From: CAIYQJ01 sp963717255
Lineage (GTDB): Bacteria; Chloroflexota; Limnocylindria; Limnocylindrales; CSP1-4
Direction of reading: 5' to 3'
DNA length: 64,000 nt
Assembly: GCA_963717255.1 (NCBI GenBank)
Contig: CAVQVT010000007.1
Span: 258,875 to 322,874 of the forward strand
Shown here: in pieces, positions 8,363 to 15,749 of the stretch
Layout of the letters: every line of letters begins with the position of its first letter
Numbering within the stretch: position 1 is the first letter of the stretch
Program-made: the position numbers and the translations under genes
The notes under the pieces: generated by a model
What the model was told of the DNA's origin: nothing
The model's database searches: none
Seen by the model: the letters and a program-made list of their open reading frames with translations, nothing else

Positions 8363-9124
8363 ATGGGACCGTTCGACCTGACAGGGCGCGTCGCGTTCGT
8401 CACCGGCGCGGGCCGCGGCATCGGGAGGGACGTCGTCCGGACGCTCGCCCGCGCGGGCGCCGACATCGTCGCCGTGGACATCGATCCGGCGACCGCGGAG
8501 GATGCTGCGGCCGAGGTCCGCGCGCTCGGGAGGCGGGCGACGGCGATCGCGGTGGACGTCACGCATCGCGGCGAGGTGGACGCCGCCGTGGCGCAGGCGC
8601 TCGAGGTGCTGGGGCGGATCGACATCCTGGTGAACGTGGCGGGGATCTGCCGCAACGCCCCCGCCGAGGAGATGACCGACGACGACTGGCACGACGTGAT
8701 GTCGGTGAACCTCGACGGGACGTACTTCGTCTGCCGGTCGGTCGGGCGCCACATGCTCGCGCGCGGGAGCGGGTCGATCGTCAACATGGCGTCGCTCTCG
8801 GCATCGTTCGTCGACTACCCGCAGCCACAGGCGTCGTACAACGCGTCCAAGGCGGGCGTGGTCCAGCTCACGCGCTCGCTCGCGTCGGAGTGGGCAGAAC
8901 GCGGGATCCGGGTGAACAGCGTCTCGCCGGGGTTCATCGCGACCGAGATGACGATGCTCGGGATGGCCAGCGGCTGGGCGGAGGTCTGGCTCTCGAACAT
9001 CCCCATGGGTCGCCTGGGAGAGCCGACCGAGGTGGCGAACGCCGTCTGGTTCCTCGTGTCCGACGCGTCCTCCTACGTCACCGGGGCGCAGCTGGAGATC
9101 GGCGGCGGCTTCGGCCTCCGCTGA
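8363..9124 (+). CDS. Short-chain dehydrogenase/reductase (SDR)
   Basis: A 253-residue classical SDR. TGAGRGIG (14-21) binds NAD(P), with Asp39 at the end of the second strand suggesting NAD preference; NVAG (91-94), Ser in NMASLSAS, and Y159-NAS-K163 are the catalytic set. C-terminal PGFIATEM and GGGFGLR are usual for the family. It interconverts a hydroxyl and a ketone on an unknown substrate. The ribosome site GGGAGG is 6-7 bases before the ATG. It is divergent from the HisD-like operon and convergent with a second SDR, so it probably belongs to the same pathway. Confidence 0.88.
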   Translation: MGPFDLTGRVAFVTGAGRGIGRDVVRTLARAGADIVAVDIDPATAEDAAAEVRALGRRATAIAVDVTHRGEVDAAVAQALEVLGRIDILVNVAGICRNAPAEEMTDDDWHDVMSVNLDGTYFVCRSVGRHMLARGSGSIVNMASLSASFVDYPQPQASYNASKAGVVQLTRSLASEWAERGIRVNSVSPGFIATEMTMLGMASGWAEVWLSNIPMGRLGEPTEVANAVWFLVSDASSYVTGAQLEIGGGFGLR

Positions 9125-9159
9125 CTGCGGGACAGGCGCGGGAGGTCCGGCCGCGACCC

Positions 9160-9184
9160 GGCGGCCCCGCGAGAGGGGCCCGCC
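9160..9184. terminator. Hairpin between convergent SDR genes
   Basis: An imperfect GC hairpin (GGCGG-CCCC, loop GCGAGA, GGGG-CCCGCC) lies between the two converging stops. There is no proper T-run, so it is only a candidate two-way terminator. Confidence 0.35.
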
Positions 9185-9202
9185 ATGCAGCGGGGCCTTC
9201 CT

Positions 9203-10000
9203 CTACGCCGTCCAGCCCCCATCGACGACGACCGTGGACCCGGTCATGTAGCTCGCCTCGTCCGAGCAGAGGAAGGCGACCACGTTGGCGATCTCGGCGG
9301 GGTCCGCCGCGCGCCCAAGCGGGATCCGCCCGAGGATGGTCGCGGCGGTCGGCGGGTCCGCGAGGTAGGCCTCGGTCATCGGCGTACGGGTGTAGCCGGG
9401 ACAGAGCGCGTTCACGCGGATGCCTCGTGCCGCCCAGTCCCGAGCGAGGGATCTCGCGAGCATCACCGCGCCGCCCTTGCTCGTGTTGTAGTCGGCGAAC
9501 TCCGGCTCGGCGATGAGGCCGTTCACGCTGGCGACGAGGACGATCGACCCGCCCTCGCCGTCGTGCGCCATCCGCTCGGCGGCCGAGCGGGCGGTGATGA
9601 ACAGGCCGAGGATGTTGACGTCCAGGACCTTCCGGAAGTCCTCCACCGTGAGGTCCAGCGCATTCTCGGCGGCGCCGTCGATGCCGGCAGAGGCGACACA
9701 GACGTCCAGCCGCTCTCCGAGCTTCGCCGCGGCCTCCGCCGCGAGACGGATCCCCTCCTCGTCCATCACGTCCACCGAGGCGCCCTCGACCCCCGCGGGC
9801 TCCGTCCCGAGCGCTTCCGCGGCGATCCTGGCGACCTCCCTCAGCCCGCCGACGACCTCGGAGACCTTCACGGAGTCGCGACCCACGATGACGACCGCCG
9901 CGCCCTCGGCGACGAGGCGGGTCGCGACCGCGAGCCCGATCCCGGACGAGCCGCCCGTCACCAGGGCCGTCTTCCCGACGAACCGCGCCCCGGCCGCCAT
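9203..10000 (-). CDS. Short-chain dehydrogenase/reductase (SDR)
   Basis: A 265-residue classical SDR, clearly a different subfamily from its convergent neighbour. It has TGGSSGIG (15-22), ASAGID, catalytic Ser in LVASVNG and YNTSK, then CPGYTRTPMTEAYLADP and the terminal VVDGGWTA. The Gly-Arg after the second strand (IVGRDS) suggests NADP. Its ATG overlaps the HisB-like stop by one base, so the two are translationally coupled and probably act in the same route. Substrate unknown. Confidence 0.87.
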   Translation of the reverse strand: MAAGARFVGKTALVTGGSSGIGLAVATRLVAEGAAVVIVGRDSVKVSEVVGGLREVARIAAEALGTEPAGVEGASVDVMDEEGIRLAAEAAAKLGERLDVCVASAGIDGAAENALDLTVEDFRKVLDVNILGLFITARSAAERMAHDGEGGSIVLVASVNGLIAEPEFADYNTSKGGAVMLARSLARDWAARGIRVNALCPGYTRTPMTEAYLADPPTAATILGRIPLGRAADPAEIANVVAFLCSDEASYMTGSTVVVDGGWTA

Positions 10001-10653
10001 CAGTCGAGCGTCCCCTTCACGCCGGCCGTCAGGCCCGCCCGGAAGGGCATGGGGTCGAAGCAGCGCCGCAGCGCGACCGCGAACGCGCGTGCGGCCGCCT
10101 CCCACGCGTGGTGGGGGTCCTTCCCGTCGGACACCCGCAGCCGGAGTGTGCACCGCGCGCCCTGCGCGAAGCCCTCGTAGAAGGCGACCATGTCCGCTCC
10201 GAGCATGTCCTCGACCCACTCGAGCTGCGCGCCGGGGGCGTCGCGGTCGATGAAGTGCATCGAGCGGCCCTCGAACGAGAGCGCGGCCGTCGCGAACGCC
10301 TCGTCCATCGCCATCGAGGCGGACGCGGAGCCCTCGACGCCGCCGGCCATCGCCTCGCGGAGCAGCGCGTTGATCCCCAGGCCGAGCGCGAGCCCGATGT
10401 CCTCGGTGACGACGTGGCGCAGGGCGTAGGTCTTCTTCGCGAAGGTCACCTCGAGGTTGAGGCCGCCGTGCCACGCGATCATCTCGAGCATGTGATCGAA
10501 GAACGCGAGGCCGGTCGCAAGAGCGGGTTCCGTGCGTGCGCCCCGGGACGCGACCACTCGGACCTCCGCCTCACGCGTGACGCGCGAGACTTCCGCGACG
10601 CCGTCGGTCACGGTCACCCGCATCCCGCGGTACTCGTTCATCGGGTCCTTCAT
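10000..10653 (-). CDS. HisB-like dehydratase (imidazoleglycerol-phosphate dehydratase fold), divergent
   Basis: A 217-residue protein of the IGP dehydratase fold. Conserved are TGLAFFDHML with H54 and H62, M116-D-E, and HHxxE (H181, H182, E185). Of the DHHxxED metal signature only H80, E84 and D85 remain; the second His is Val81. The DKRGIxR segment that carries a phosphate-binding Arg is replaced by REAMAGGVEG. The chain is full length with a GGAGGAG ribosome site, so it is an intact gene with changed chemistry, not a decayed hisB. It is coupled to the SDR downstream and lies 80 bases after the phosphotriesterase-like gene. Confidence 0.75.
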   Translation of the reverse strand: MKDPMNEYRGMRVTVTDGVAEVSRVTREAEVRVVASRGARTEPALATGLAFFDHMLEMIAWHGGLNLEVTFAKKTYALRHVVTEDIGLALGLGINALLREAMAGGVEGSASASMAMDEAFATAALSFEGRSMHFIDRDAPGAQLEWVEDMLGADMVAFYEGFAQGARCTLRLRVSDGKDPHHAWEAAARAFAVALRRCFDPMPFRAGLTAGVKGTLD

Positions 10654-10733
10654 CGGGGCTCCTCCCGGGGTGATGGCGGGTCGGTGGTGGCGAGTCGCCG
10701 GGTCCCGGGCCTGCGCCGCCCGGGACCCGGCGG

Positions 10734-12011
10734 TCAACGGTCGGTGCCGGTGAGCGCGCGCCTCGGATTGTCCACGAGGAGGGCTTCGACCTCCAGCGGA
10801 TCGAGGCCGGCCGCCTCCAGTCGTGGCGCGATGTCCACGAGGAGATGGTCGTAGCCGCCGCCGCCGAACGCGCGCAGCTGGCTCTTCAGGCAGACGTCCT
10901 GGCTGACGAGAAGCCGGTCCTCCCAGCCATCGAGGTGGGCGACGAGCACGCCGGCGATGCGCAGGTCGTCGGTGGGCATGCCGCGGTCGCCGTACGCGTC
11001 CTCGTCGCCCCAGATGTCGTAGCTGATCCAGGCGCCGCGGGCGGCCAGCGAGCGGTGGTACACGTGGTCCGGGAGCGACGGGTCGAGGTGGGCGAGCACG
11101 ACGTGGTCGAGGTCCACGCCCGCGGCCTCGCACGCGTCCAGGACGGCATGGCCTGCGCGCCCCCACGGGTCGAGGTGGACGACCATCGCCGGGCCGGTCG
11201 CACGCTGGGCGGCGCAGGCGGCCCGGAGCACGCGTGCCTCGCGGGGGTCGATGGGGTCAGACGTGCCGATCTCGCCGATGATCCCCGCACGGACGCGCTC
11301 GGCGGTCAGGGCGCCCGCCCCGGCGCGGGTGGCGGCCGTGCCCGGCACCCCGGCCGTGCCCGGCACCCCGGCCGTGCCCGACACCCCGGCCGTGCCCGCG
11401 CCGCCGGCCGTGCCCGCGCCGCCGGCCGAGCCCGCGCCGCCGGCCGAGCCCGCGCCGCCGGTCCCGCCTGGGTCCGCGCCGGCCACCCGGCCGTCCATCG
11501 CCGGGCCGACCGGCACCCCCTCCGTGAGATCACGGATCATCTCGTCGCGGAGCTCCTCCTCGGAGGCCTCGAGGACGGACGCCGGGTGCGCCCGCCCCAC
11601 GTAGTGCCCGCTCCCCATGACGATGTTCAGGCCGGTCCGGAGCGCGACGTCGCGGAGGAAGCCCGGGTCGCGCCCGATCTCGTCGAGCGTGAGGTCCACC
11701 ACCGTGCGGCCACCCGCCGCGGCGAACCGTCCCAGCTCGCCGACCGCCTGGTCCGCGTCGGTCAGCCGCAGGTTGTCCCGGACGGCGAACGGGTTCGCCC
11801 GGACCCGTTCCATGACGAGCGGGTCGTCGGCCACGACGAGGTCGGCGACCGGGCGCTCCGCTGGGGTGGCGTCCTCCCCCGGCGCGTCGAACCACGGCCA
11901 CAGGTCGATGCGGACGTGCTCGTGGATGAGGGTGGGGCCCAGGTCGTCCGCGGGGACCGGGCCCAGCACGGTCTCGACGAGGACGGGGCGGGGGAGGGCC
12001 GGCGGGGTCAT
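10734..12011 (-). CDS. Phosphotriesterase-family metal hydrolase with a Gly-rich repeat insert
   Basis: A 425-residue amidohydrolase-superfamily protein of the phosphotriesterase/lactonase type. Metal-site residues are H30-x-H32, the bridging position as E247 in GIIGEIGTSD (Glu in place of carboxylated Lys, as in several PTE homologues), H279, H308 with D310, and D372 in VSQDVCLK. Members hydrolyse lactones, amides or phosphotriesters. Residues about 180-232 are a G-A-G-S-A-G type hexapeptide repeat inserted just before the bridging Glu, encoded by seven 18-bp units. It is the first hydrolase after the ABC transporter genes and may open the imported substrate. Confidence 0.82.
   Translation of the reverse strand: MTPPALPRPVLVETVLGPVPADDLGPTLIHEHVRIDLWPWFDAPGEDATPAERPVADLVVADDPLVMERVRANPFAVRDNLRLTDADQAVGELGRFAAAGGRTVVDLTLDEIGRDPGFLRDVALRTGLNIVMGSGHYVGRAHPASVLEASEEELRDEMIRDLTEGVPVGPAMDGRVAGADPGGTGGAGSAGGAGSAGGAGTAGGAGTAGVSGTAGVPGTAGVPGTAATRAGAGALTAERVRAGIIGEIGTSDPIDPREARVLRAACAAQRATGPAMVVHLDPWGRAGHAVLDACEAAGVDLDHVVLAHLDPSLPDHVYHRSLAARGAWISYDIWGDEDAYGDRGMPTDDLRIAGVLVAHLDGWEDRLLVSQDVCLKSQLRAFGGGGYDHLLVDIAPRLEAAGLDPLEVEALLVDNPRRALTGTDR
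11334..11459. repeat. 18-bp tandem repeat, 7 copies, inside the phosphotriesterase-like gene
   Basis: Seven successive 18-bp units, consensus GGCCGTGCCCGGCACCCC, grade into GGCCGAGCCCGCGCCGCC. The period keeps the reading frame and encodes six-residue Gly/Ala repeats. Confidence 0.9.
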
Positions 12012-12035
12012 CAGGGCGTCCGCGCGGTCGCGATC

Positions 12036-12140
12036 CCGCCAGATTCACGCGTCGTGGGCACTGGGCGCTCCGATCGGCATGTCTCGGGTTCGGCGCGGTT
12101 GGAGGCCGCGCCGAACGCCCGTCACGTGTGAATCTGGCGG
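12036..12140. repeat. 105-bp element with perfect 13-bp inverted ends and an internal hairpin
   Basis: CCGCCAGATTCAC at 12036-12048 is answered by GTGAATCTGGCGG at 12128-12140. Between them lies an 11-bp perfect hairpin, GTTCGGCGCGG with CCGCGCCGAAC, at 12088-12116. No ORF fits. It lies between the ABC ATPase and the phosphotriesterase-like gene and could be a mobile palindromic unit or a processing or termination site. Confidence 0.7.
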
Positions 12141-12226
12141 CCGGAACGCCGTGGCGCCGCGCCGAACGCCCGTCACGTGTGAATCTGGCGGCCGGAACGC
12201 CGTGGCGCCGCGCCGAACGCCGCCGC
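12106..12226. repeat. 51-bp tandem repeat, about 2.4 copies
   Basis: Copies begin at 12106, 12157 and 12208, exactly 51 bp apart. Each contains the right-hand inverted end of the 105-bp element, so it is a local duplication of that end. Confidence 0.85.
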
Positions 12227-12271
12227 GGTCGCGGCGGCCTCCGCGGGCACGGGCGCCCGGTTCGGCGTCCA

Positions 12272-13198
12272 TCACCCGCGGAGCTCGTCCTCGAGTCCCG
12301 GCTCCACCCGGAGCGACTCCTCGCGGATCGACGCGAGGATCCGGCGGCGGAGCTCCAGGAACCCGGGCGTCTCCTGCTGCTCGATCGTCCTGGGGCGCGG
12401 GAGGTCGATCGTGACTTCGTCCTTCAGCCTGCCGGGTCGGTTCGTCATGACGAAGACGCGGTCGGACAGGTAGACGGCCTCCTCCACGTCGTGCGTGACG
12501 AAGAGGACGGTGAGCCGGTGCGACTCCCACACGCGGGTGAGCAGCTCCTGCATGAGGAGGCGCGTCTGTGCGTCGAGGGCGCCGAACGGTTCGTCCATGA
12601 GGAGGATCGACGGCTTGTACGAGAGCGCGCGCGCGATCGCGACGCGCTGCTTCATGCCGCCGGAGAGCTGGCGCGGCTGGGCGTCGGCGAACCCCTCCAG
12701 CCCGACGAGCGAGAGGTGCTCATCGGCGACCTCCCGGCGCGCCTTCGCGCTCATCCTCTCGCCGCGCAGCGCGAACGCGACGTTCTCGCGGGCGGTCAGC
12801 CAGGGGAAGAGCGTGTAGGTCTGGAAGACGACGCCGCGGTCGCGCCCGGGGCCATCGATGGAGGCGCCGTCCACGAGGACGTCGCCGTCGGTCGGGTCGA
12901 TGAGACCGGCGACGATCGACAGGAGGGTCGACTTGCCGCAGCCGGAGGTCCCCACGAGCGAGACGAACTCGTTGGCGGCCAGCGACATGGAGACGCCGGC
13001 GAGGGCCTCCACGGGTGTCTTGCCCTCGAACGTCTTGTGGACGCCGCGGATCTCCAGGCGGGCGGCGCCCGCGGCGGTGCCGAGGGCCTGGGCCACATGT
13101 GCGCCTGCGCCCGCATCCGGGACCGTGCCGGTGCCCGCACGCGGGGCCGCGACCGTGTCTGCGCGGGGGCCCGGGAGGGTCCCGCCGGTCCCGCTCAC
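12272..13198 (-). CDS. NitT/TauT-type ABC transporter ATP-binding protein
   Basis: A 308-residue ABC ATPase of the nitrate/taurine/sulfonate class. Walker A GTSGCGKST is at 83-91, followed by the Q-loop in VVFQTYTLFPW, signature LSGGMKQR, Walker B ILLMDEPF and the H-loop VTHD. The first ~45 residues are a low-complexity Pro/Gly/Thr extension not usual in the family; the GTG start giving it overlaps the permease stop as GTGA, so it is probably real. With the permease and binding protein it forms an importer. The substrate is not predictable from sequence. Confidence 0.9.
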   Translation of the reverse strand: MSGTGGTLPGPRADTVAAPRAGTGTVPDAGAGAHVAQALGTAAGAARLEIRGVHKTFEGKTPVEALAGVSMSLAANEFVSLVGTSGCGKSTLLSIVAGLIDPTDGDVLVDGASIDGPGRDRGVVFQTYTLFPWLTARENVAFALRGERMSAKARREVADEHLSLVGLEGFADAQPRQLSGGMKQRVAIARALSYKPSILLMDEPFGALDAQTRLLMQELLTRVWESHRLTVLFVTHDVEEAVYLSDRVFVMTNRPGRLKDEVTIDLPRPRTIEQQETPGFLELRRRILASIREESLRVEPGLEDELRG

Positions 13199-14064
13199 CG
13201 CTCCGCCCACGGGAAGACCCGCCGGCCCACGAGCTTCATCGTCTGGTCGGTCACCAGGCCCAGGATCCCGAGCACGATCAGGTAGCCGATGATCGTCTCC
13301 GTCTGGAAGTAGCGCTGCGCCGTGGTGATCCGGTACCCGAGCCCCGAGCCAGCAGCGACGAGCTCGGCGAGCACGATCCACGTCCACGCCCAGCCGAGGC
13401 TGATCCGCAGGGTGTCCCAGATCCCCGGCGCGGCGGACGGCAGGATGATCCGCGAGAGGATGCCGCGATCGCGCTCGCCGAGCGTGTACCCGATCTCCAC
13501 GAGGTCGCGCGGCACGCGCTTCACGTTGTCCATCACGAGCAGGACCTCCTGGAAGAAGGTCCCGATGAAGATGATCGCCCACTTCTGGCTGTCGTCGATC
13601 CCGATCCAGATGATCGTCAGGGGGATGAACCCGACGACCGGCATGTAGCGGACGAAGTCCACCATCGGCTCGACCGCCGCCTCCCAGAACGAGTACGTCC
13701 CGATGAGGATCCCCAGCGGGATGGCGAGCGCGGTCGCGAGGATGAACCCGACGGCGATCCGTCCGACGGAGACCCAGATGTCGGACCACAGCGTGCCGTC
13801 CGACGCGAGCTGGACGAGCCGGTCGACGACCTCCCCGGGCGTCGGGAGGAAGAGGGGCGGGACCGCGCTCGTGGCGGTCAGGGCGAGCCAGAGAGCGAAG
13901 AGGAGGATGAAGGCGCTCGACGCGACCACGACGTACAGGCGCGGCGAGATGCCACCGCCGATCCGCAGCGACTGATGGCGGCGCCGGCGCCGGGCCGCCG
14001 GAGCCGTCGCGGGCGCGGGTGACCCGGCCCCGCCGGTCGTTCGGTCCTGCGCCGTCGCGGTCAC
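13195..14064 (-). CDS. NitT/TauT-type ABC transporter permease
   Basis: A 289-residue inner-membrane permease of the SsuC/TauC class with about six transmembrane helices. The EAA loop is seen as EIGYTLGERDRGILSRIILPSAAPGIWDTLRISLGWAW, where contact with the ATPase occurs. A basic N-terminal segment (RRRRRH) precedes the first helix, as expected for a cytoplasmic N-terminus. The GTG start lies 58 bases after the binding-protein stop, and the gene overlaps the ATPase gene by 4 bases. Confidence 0.92.
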   Translation of the reverse strand: MTATAQDRTTGGAGSPAPATAPAARRRRRHQSLRIGGGISPRLYVVVASSAFILLFALWLALTATSAVPPLFLPTPGEVVDRLVQLASDGTLWSDIWVSVGRIAVGFILATALAIPLGILIGTYSFWEAAVEPMVDFVRYMPVVGFIPLTIIWIGIDDSQKWAIIFIGTFFQEVLLVMDNVKRVPRDLVEIGYTLGERDRGILSRIILPSAAPGIWDTLRISLGWAWTWIVLAELVAAGSGLGYRITTAQRYFQTETIIGYLIVLGILGLVTDQTMKLVGRRVFPWAER

Positions 14065-14122
14065 GTGGCCTCCGCGGCGTCGCCGGGTGAGGCGCTCCCC
14101 GGCGACGCCCGTCGTCCTGGGT

Positions 14123-15196
14123 CTACTGGACGACCTTGTCGATGAAGGTCGTGTTCACGAGGGTCGTGGGGTCGATCTCGGCCGGCATGATCCCTGCCGC
14201 CACCGCGATCTTCATGATGTCCGTCATCGTCTGCGGGAATCCGCCCTCGAGGAGCGCCTTGGCCTGGGCGACGTCGTAGATGTCGACGCCGTCGAACGCG
14301 GTCTTGAGATCTTCCGGCGTCGCGCCGACGGCCTTCGAGATGATCGTCTTCGCGTCGTCGCCGTTGCTGTTGTAGTAGGCGACCGCGTCGTCCCACGTCT
14401 TGATCAGCGTCTCGATCTGGCACGGGACCTTGCCGAGGACGTCGCTGCGGACGACGAAGACGTCCGAGATCAGGCCCGGCTTCTCGGCGGCCGTGTAGAT
14501 GAGCTTGAACGCGGGGTCCTGGCCCAGGGCCGCCGTGAGGTACGGCTCGTAGGTGACGGCTGCGTCGACGCGCTTGGCGATGGCGGCGGTGCCGGCGTCG
14601 GCTGCAGAAGTCGGCACCTTCACGATGTCGTCGATCGTCATGCCGTTCTGCGACAACGCGTAGCGGAGAAGGATGTCGGAGGTCGTCCCCTCCTCGTACG
14701 CGACCTTCTTGCCCTTGAGGTCGGCGATCGAGGCGACCGGCGCGGCAGCGAGGGCGGCGTCGGCGGTGTTCGACTGGTCGAGGACGAGGACGATCGTGAG
14801 CGGTGTGCCGGCCTGCGCGAGGCGCATGGCGGTGTGCGTCGCGATGTTCGCGCCGTCGATCTGGCCGGCGACGAGAGCGGCGTTGATCTCGTCGTCCGTC
14901 GTGAAGCTGCTGACCTTCACGTCAAGGCCGTTCTGTGCGAAGAGACCCTTGTCGTCCGCGACCCACCAGGGGCCGTAGCCGAGCCAGGGCTCGGTGCCCA
15001 TCCGGAACGTGCCGGCCTCGGGGGTGCAGGCGACGGCACCCGCGCTCGCTGATGCCGCGGGGGCCTCGGTGACGGGGGCGGTGGTGGGTGCTGCCGTGGA
15101 CCCGCTGCTCGAGCAGGCGGCGGCGACGACCGCCAGGGCGGCGGCGGCGACCGCGATGGATGTGAGCCGGCGTCCTGCCGGTCGCAGGGTGGACAT
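14123..15196 (-). CDS. NitT/TauT-type ABC transporter substrate-binding lipoprotein
   Basis: A 357-residue lipoprotein. The signal ends LAVVAAAC with the lipidated Cys at about 26, then a Ser/Ala/Thr/Pro linker and a periplasmic-binding domain of the SsuA/TauA/THI5 type (PWLGYGPWWVADDKGLF, GQIDGANI, KGKKVAYEEGTTSDILL). Such proteins capture small anions, sulfonates, pyrimidines or other heterocycles. The ATG has a GGAGGAG site 6-7 bases upstream and a TACCCT box further up. First gene of a binding protein-permease-ATPase unit running toward the HisB-like genes. Confidence 0.9.
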   Translation of the reverse strand: MSTLRPAGRRLTSIAVAAAALAVVAAACSSSGSTAAPTTAPVTEAPAASASAGAVACTPEAGTFRMGTEPWLGYGPWWVADDKGLFAQNGLDVKVSSFTTDDEINAALVAGQIDGANIATHTAMRLAQAGTPLTIVLVLDQSNTADAALAAAPVASIADLKGKKVAYEEGTTSDILLRYALSQNGMTIDDIVKVPTSAADAGTAAIAKRVDAAVTYEPYLTAALGQDPAFKLIYTAAEKPGLISDVFVVRSDVLGKVPCQIETLIKTWDDAVAYYNSNGDDAKTIISKAVGATPEDLKTAFDGVDIYDVAQAKALLEGGFPQTMTDIMKIAVAAGIMPAEIDPTTLVNTTFIDKVVQ

Positions 15197-15229
15197 ACGG
15201 TCTCCTCCTCGGGACTCGGGGTGCGGCAC

Positions 15230-15235
15230 AGGGTA
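15230..15235 (-). promoter_or_regulatory. -10 box TACCCT of the ABC importer operon
   Basis: On the minus strand TACCCT lies 33 bases before the ATG at 15196, leaving a short leader that holds the GGAGGAG ribosome site. Confidence 0.45.
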
Positions 15236-15450
15236 CCCGAGGAGGTGGAGATGCGCGAGAGGCGGGACGGTGAAGAAACGGTGATGAGACGGTGGCCGGG
15301 GTGGACGCACGCACGCGCTGGAGTTCGTTCTTGCACCGGACGCTGGCTCGGGACCATCTCGGCACGTGCCCGCCCTGGGCACCCCGGTGTCCGTCCCGGC
15401 CTCCCGCCTGCGCGCGCCTGTGCCCGCCCCGCCGCCCGACCCGCTCCGTT

Positions 15451-15710
15451 CCTGCGCCCGGCGCAGATCCGCCCCTCCGGCTTGCGCCGGGGGCAGATCT
15501 CGCCCTCCGGCTTGCGCCGGGGGCAGGACCTGCAGGACGGAAGGGTCAGGAGGCTGCTGATCTGCGCCCGGCGCAACCCGGGTGCACGTCCGACGGTCGT
15601 GGCGCAGTCTCATGCAGCCCGTCTGCCCCAGGCGCAGGGGATCGTCCCATTCGAGATCCCGGACCGCGGTGGCCACCACGCTTCTTGCGCCTGGCGCAGG
15701 ACGGGTCCCC
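15451..15710. repeat. Dispersed ~250-bp repeat, copy 1 (TGCGCC/GGCGCA palindromes)
   Basis: A non-coding block made of several TGCGCC-n-GGCGCA type palindromes separated by segments such as GATCCGCCCCTCCGGCTTGC. It is clearly homologous, in the same order and orientation, to 43781-44010; both copies end with CTTGCGCCTGGCGCAGGAC. Copy 1 has an extra internal ~31-bp duplication. It fills most of the gap 15197-15749 between the ABC importer and hutH; nothing else is recognisable there. Confidence 0.85.
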
Positions 15711-15749
15711 GGGCGGGGCCGGCGGCGGCCCCGGCCCGGGCTGGGACGC

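Noticed and set aside
4642..10653. Reading the HisB-, HisC- and HisD-like genes as an ordinary histidine biosynthesis operon
   Set aside because: HisB-like and HisD-like residues are changed at known ligand positions, other his genes are missing, and FMN oxidase, SDRs, PTE-like hydrolase and an importer are interleaved. Not disproved, but a less economical reading.
15451..15710. A coding gene shared with 43781-44010 because both blocks have similar-looking minus-strand peptides
   Set aside because: The similarity is due to the underlying DNA repeat; the frames lack a consistent start, stop or ribosome site and are full of palindromes.
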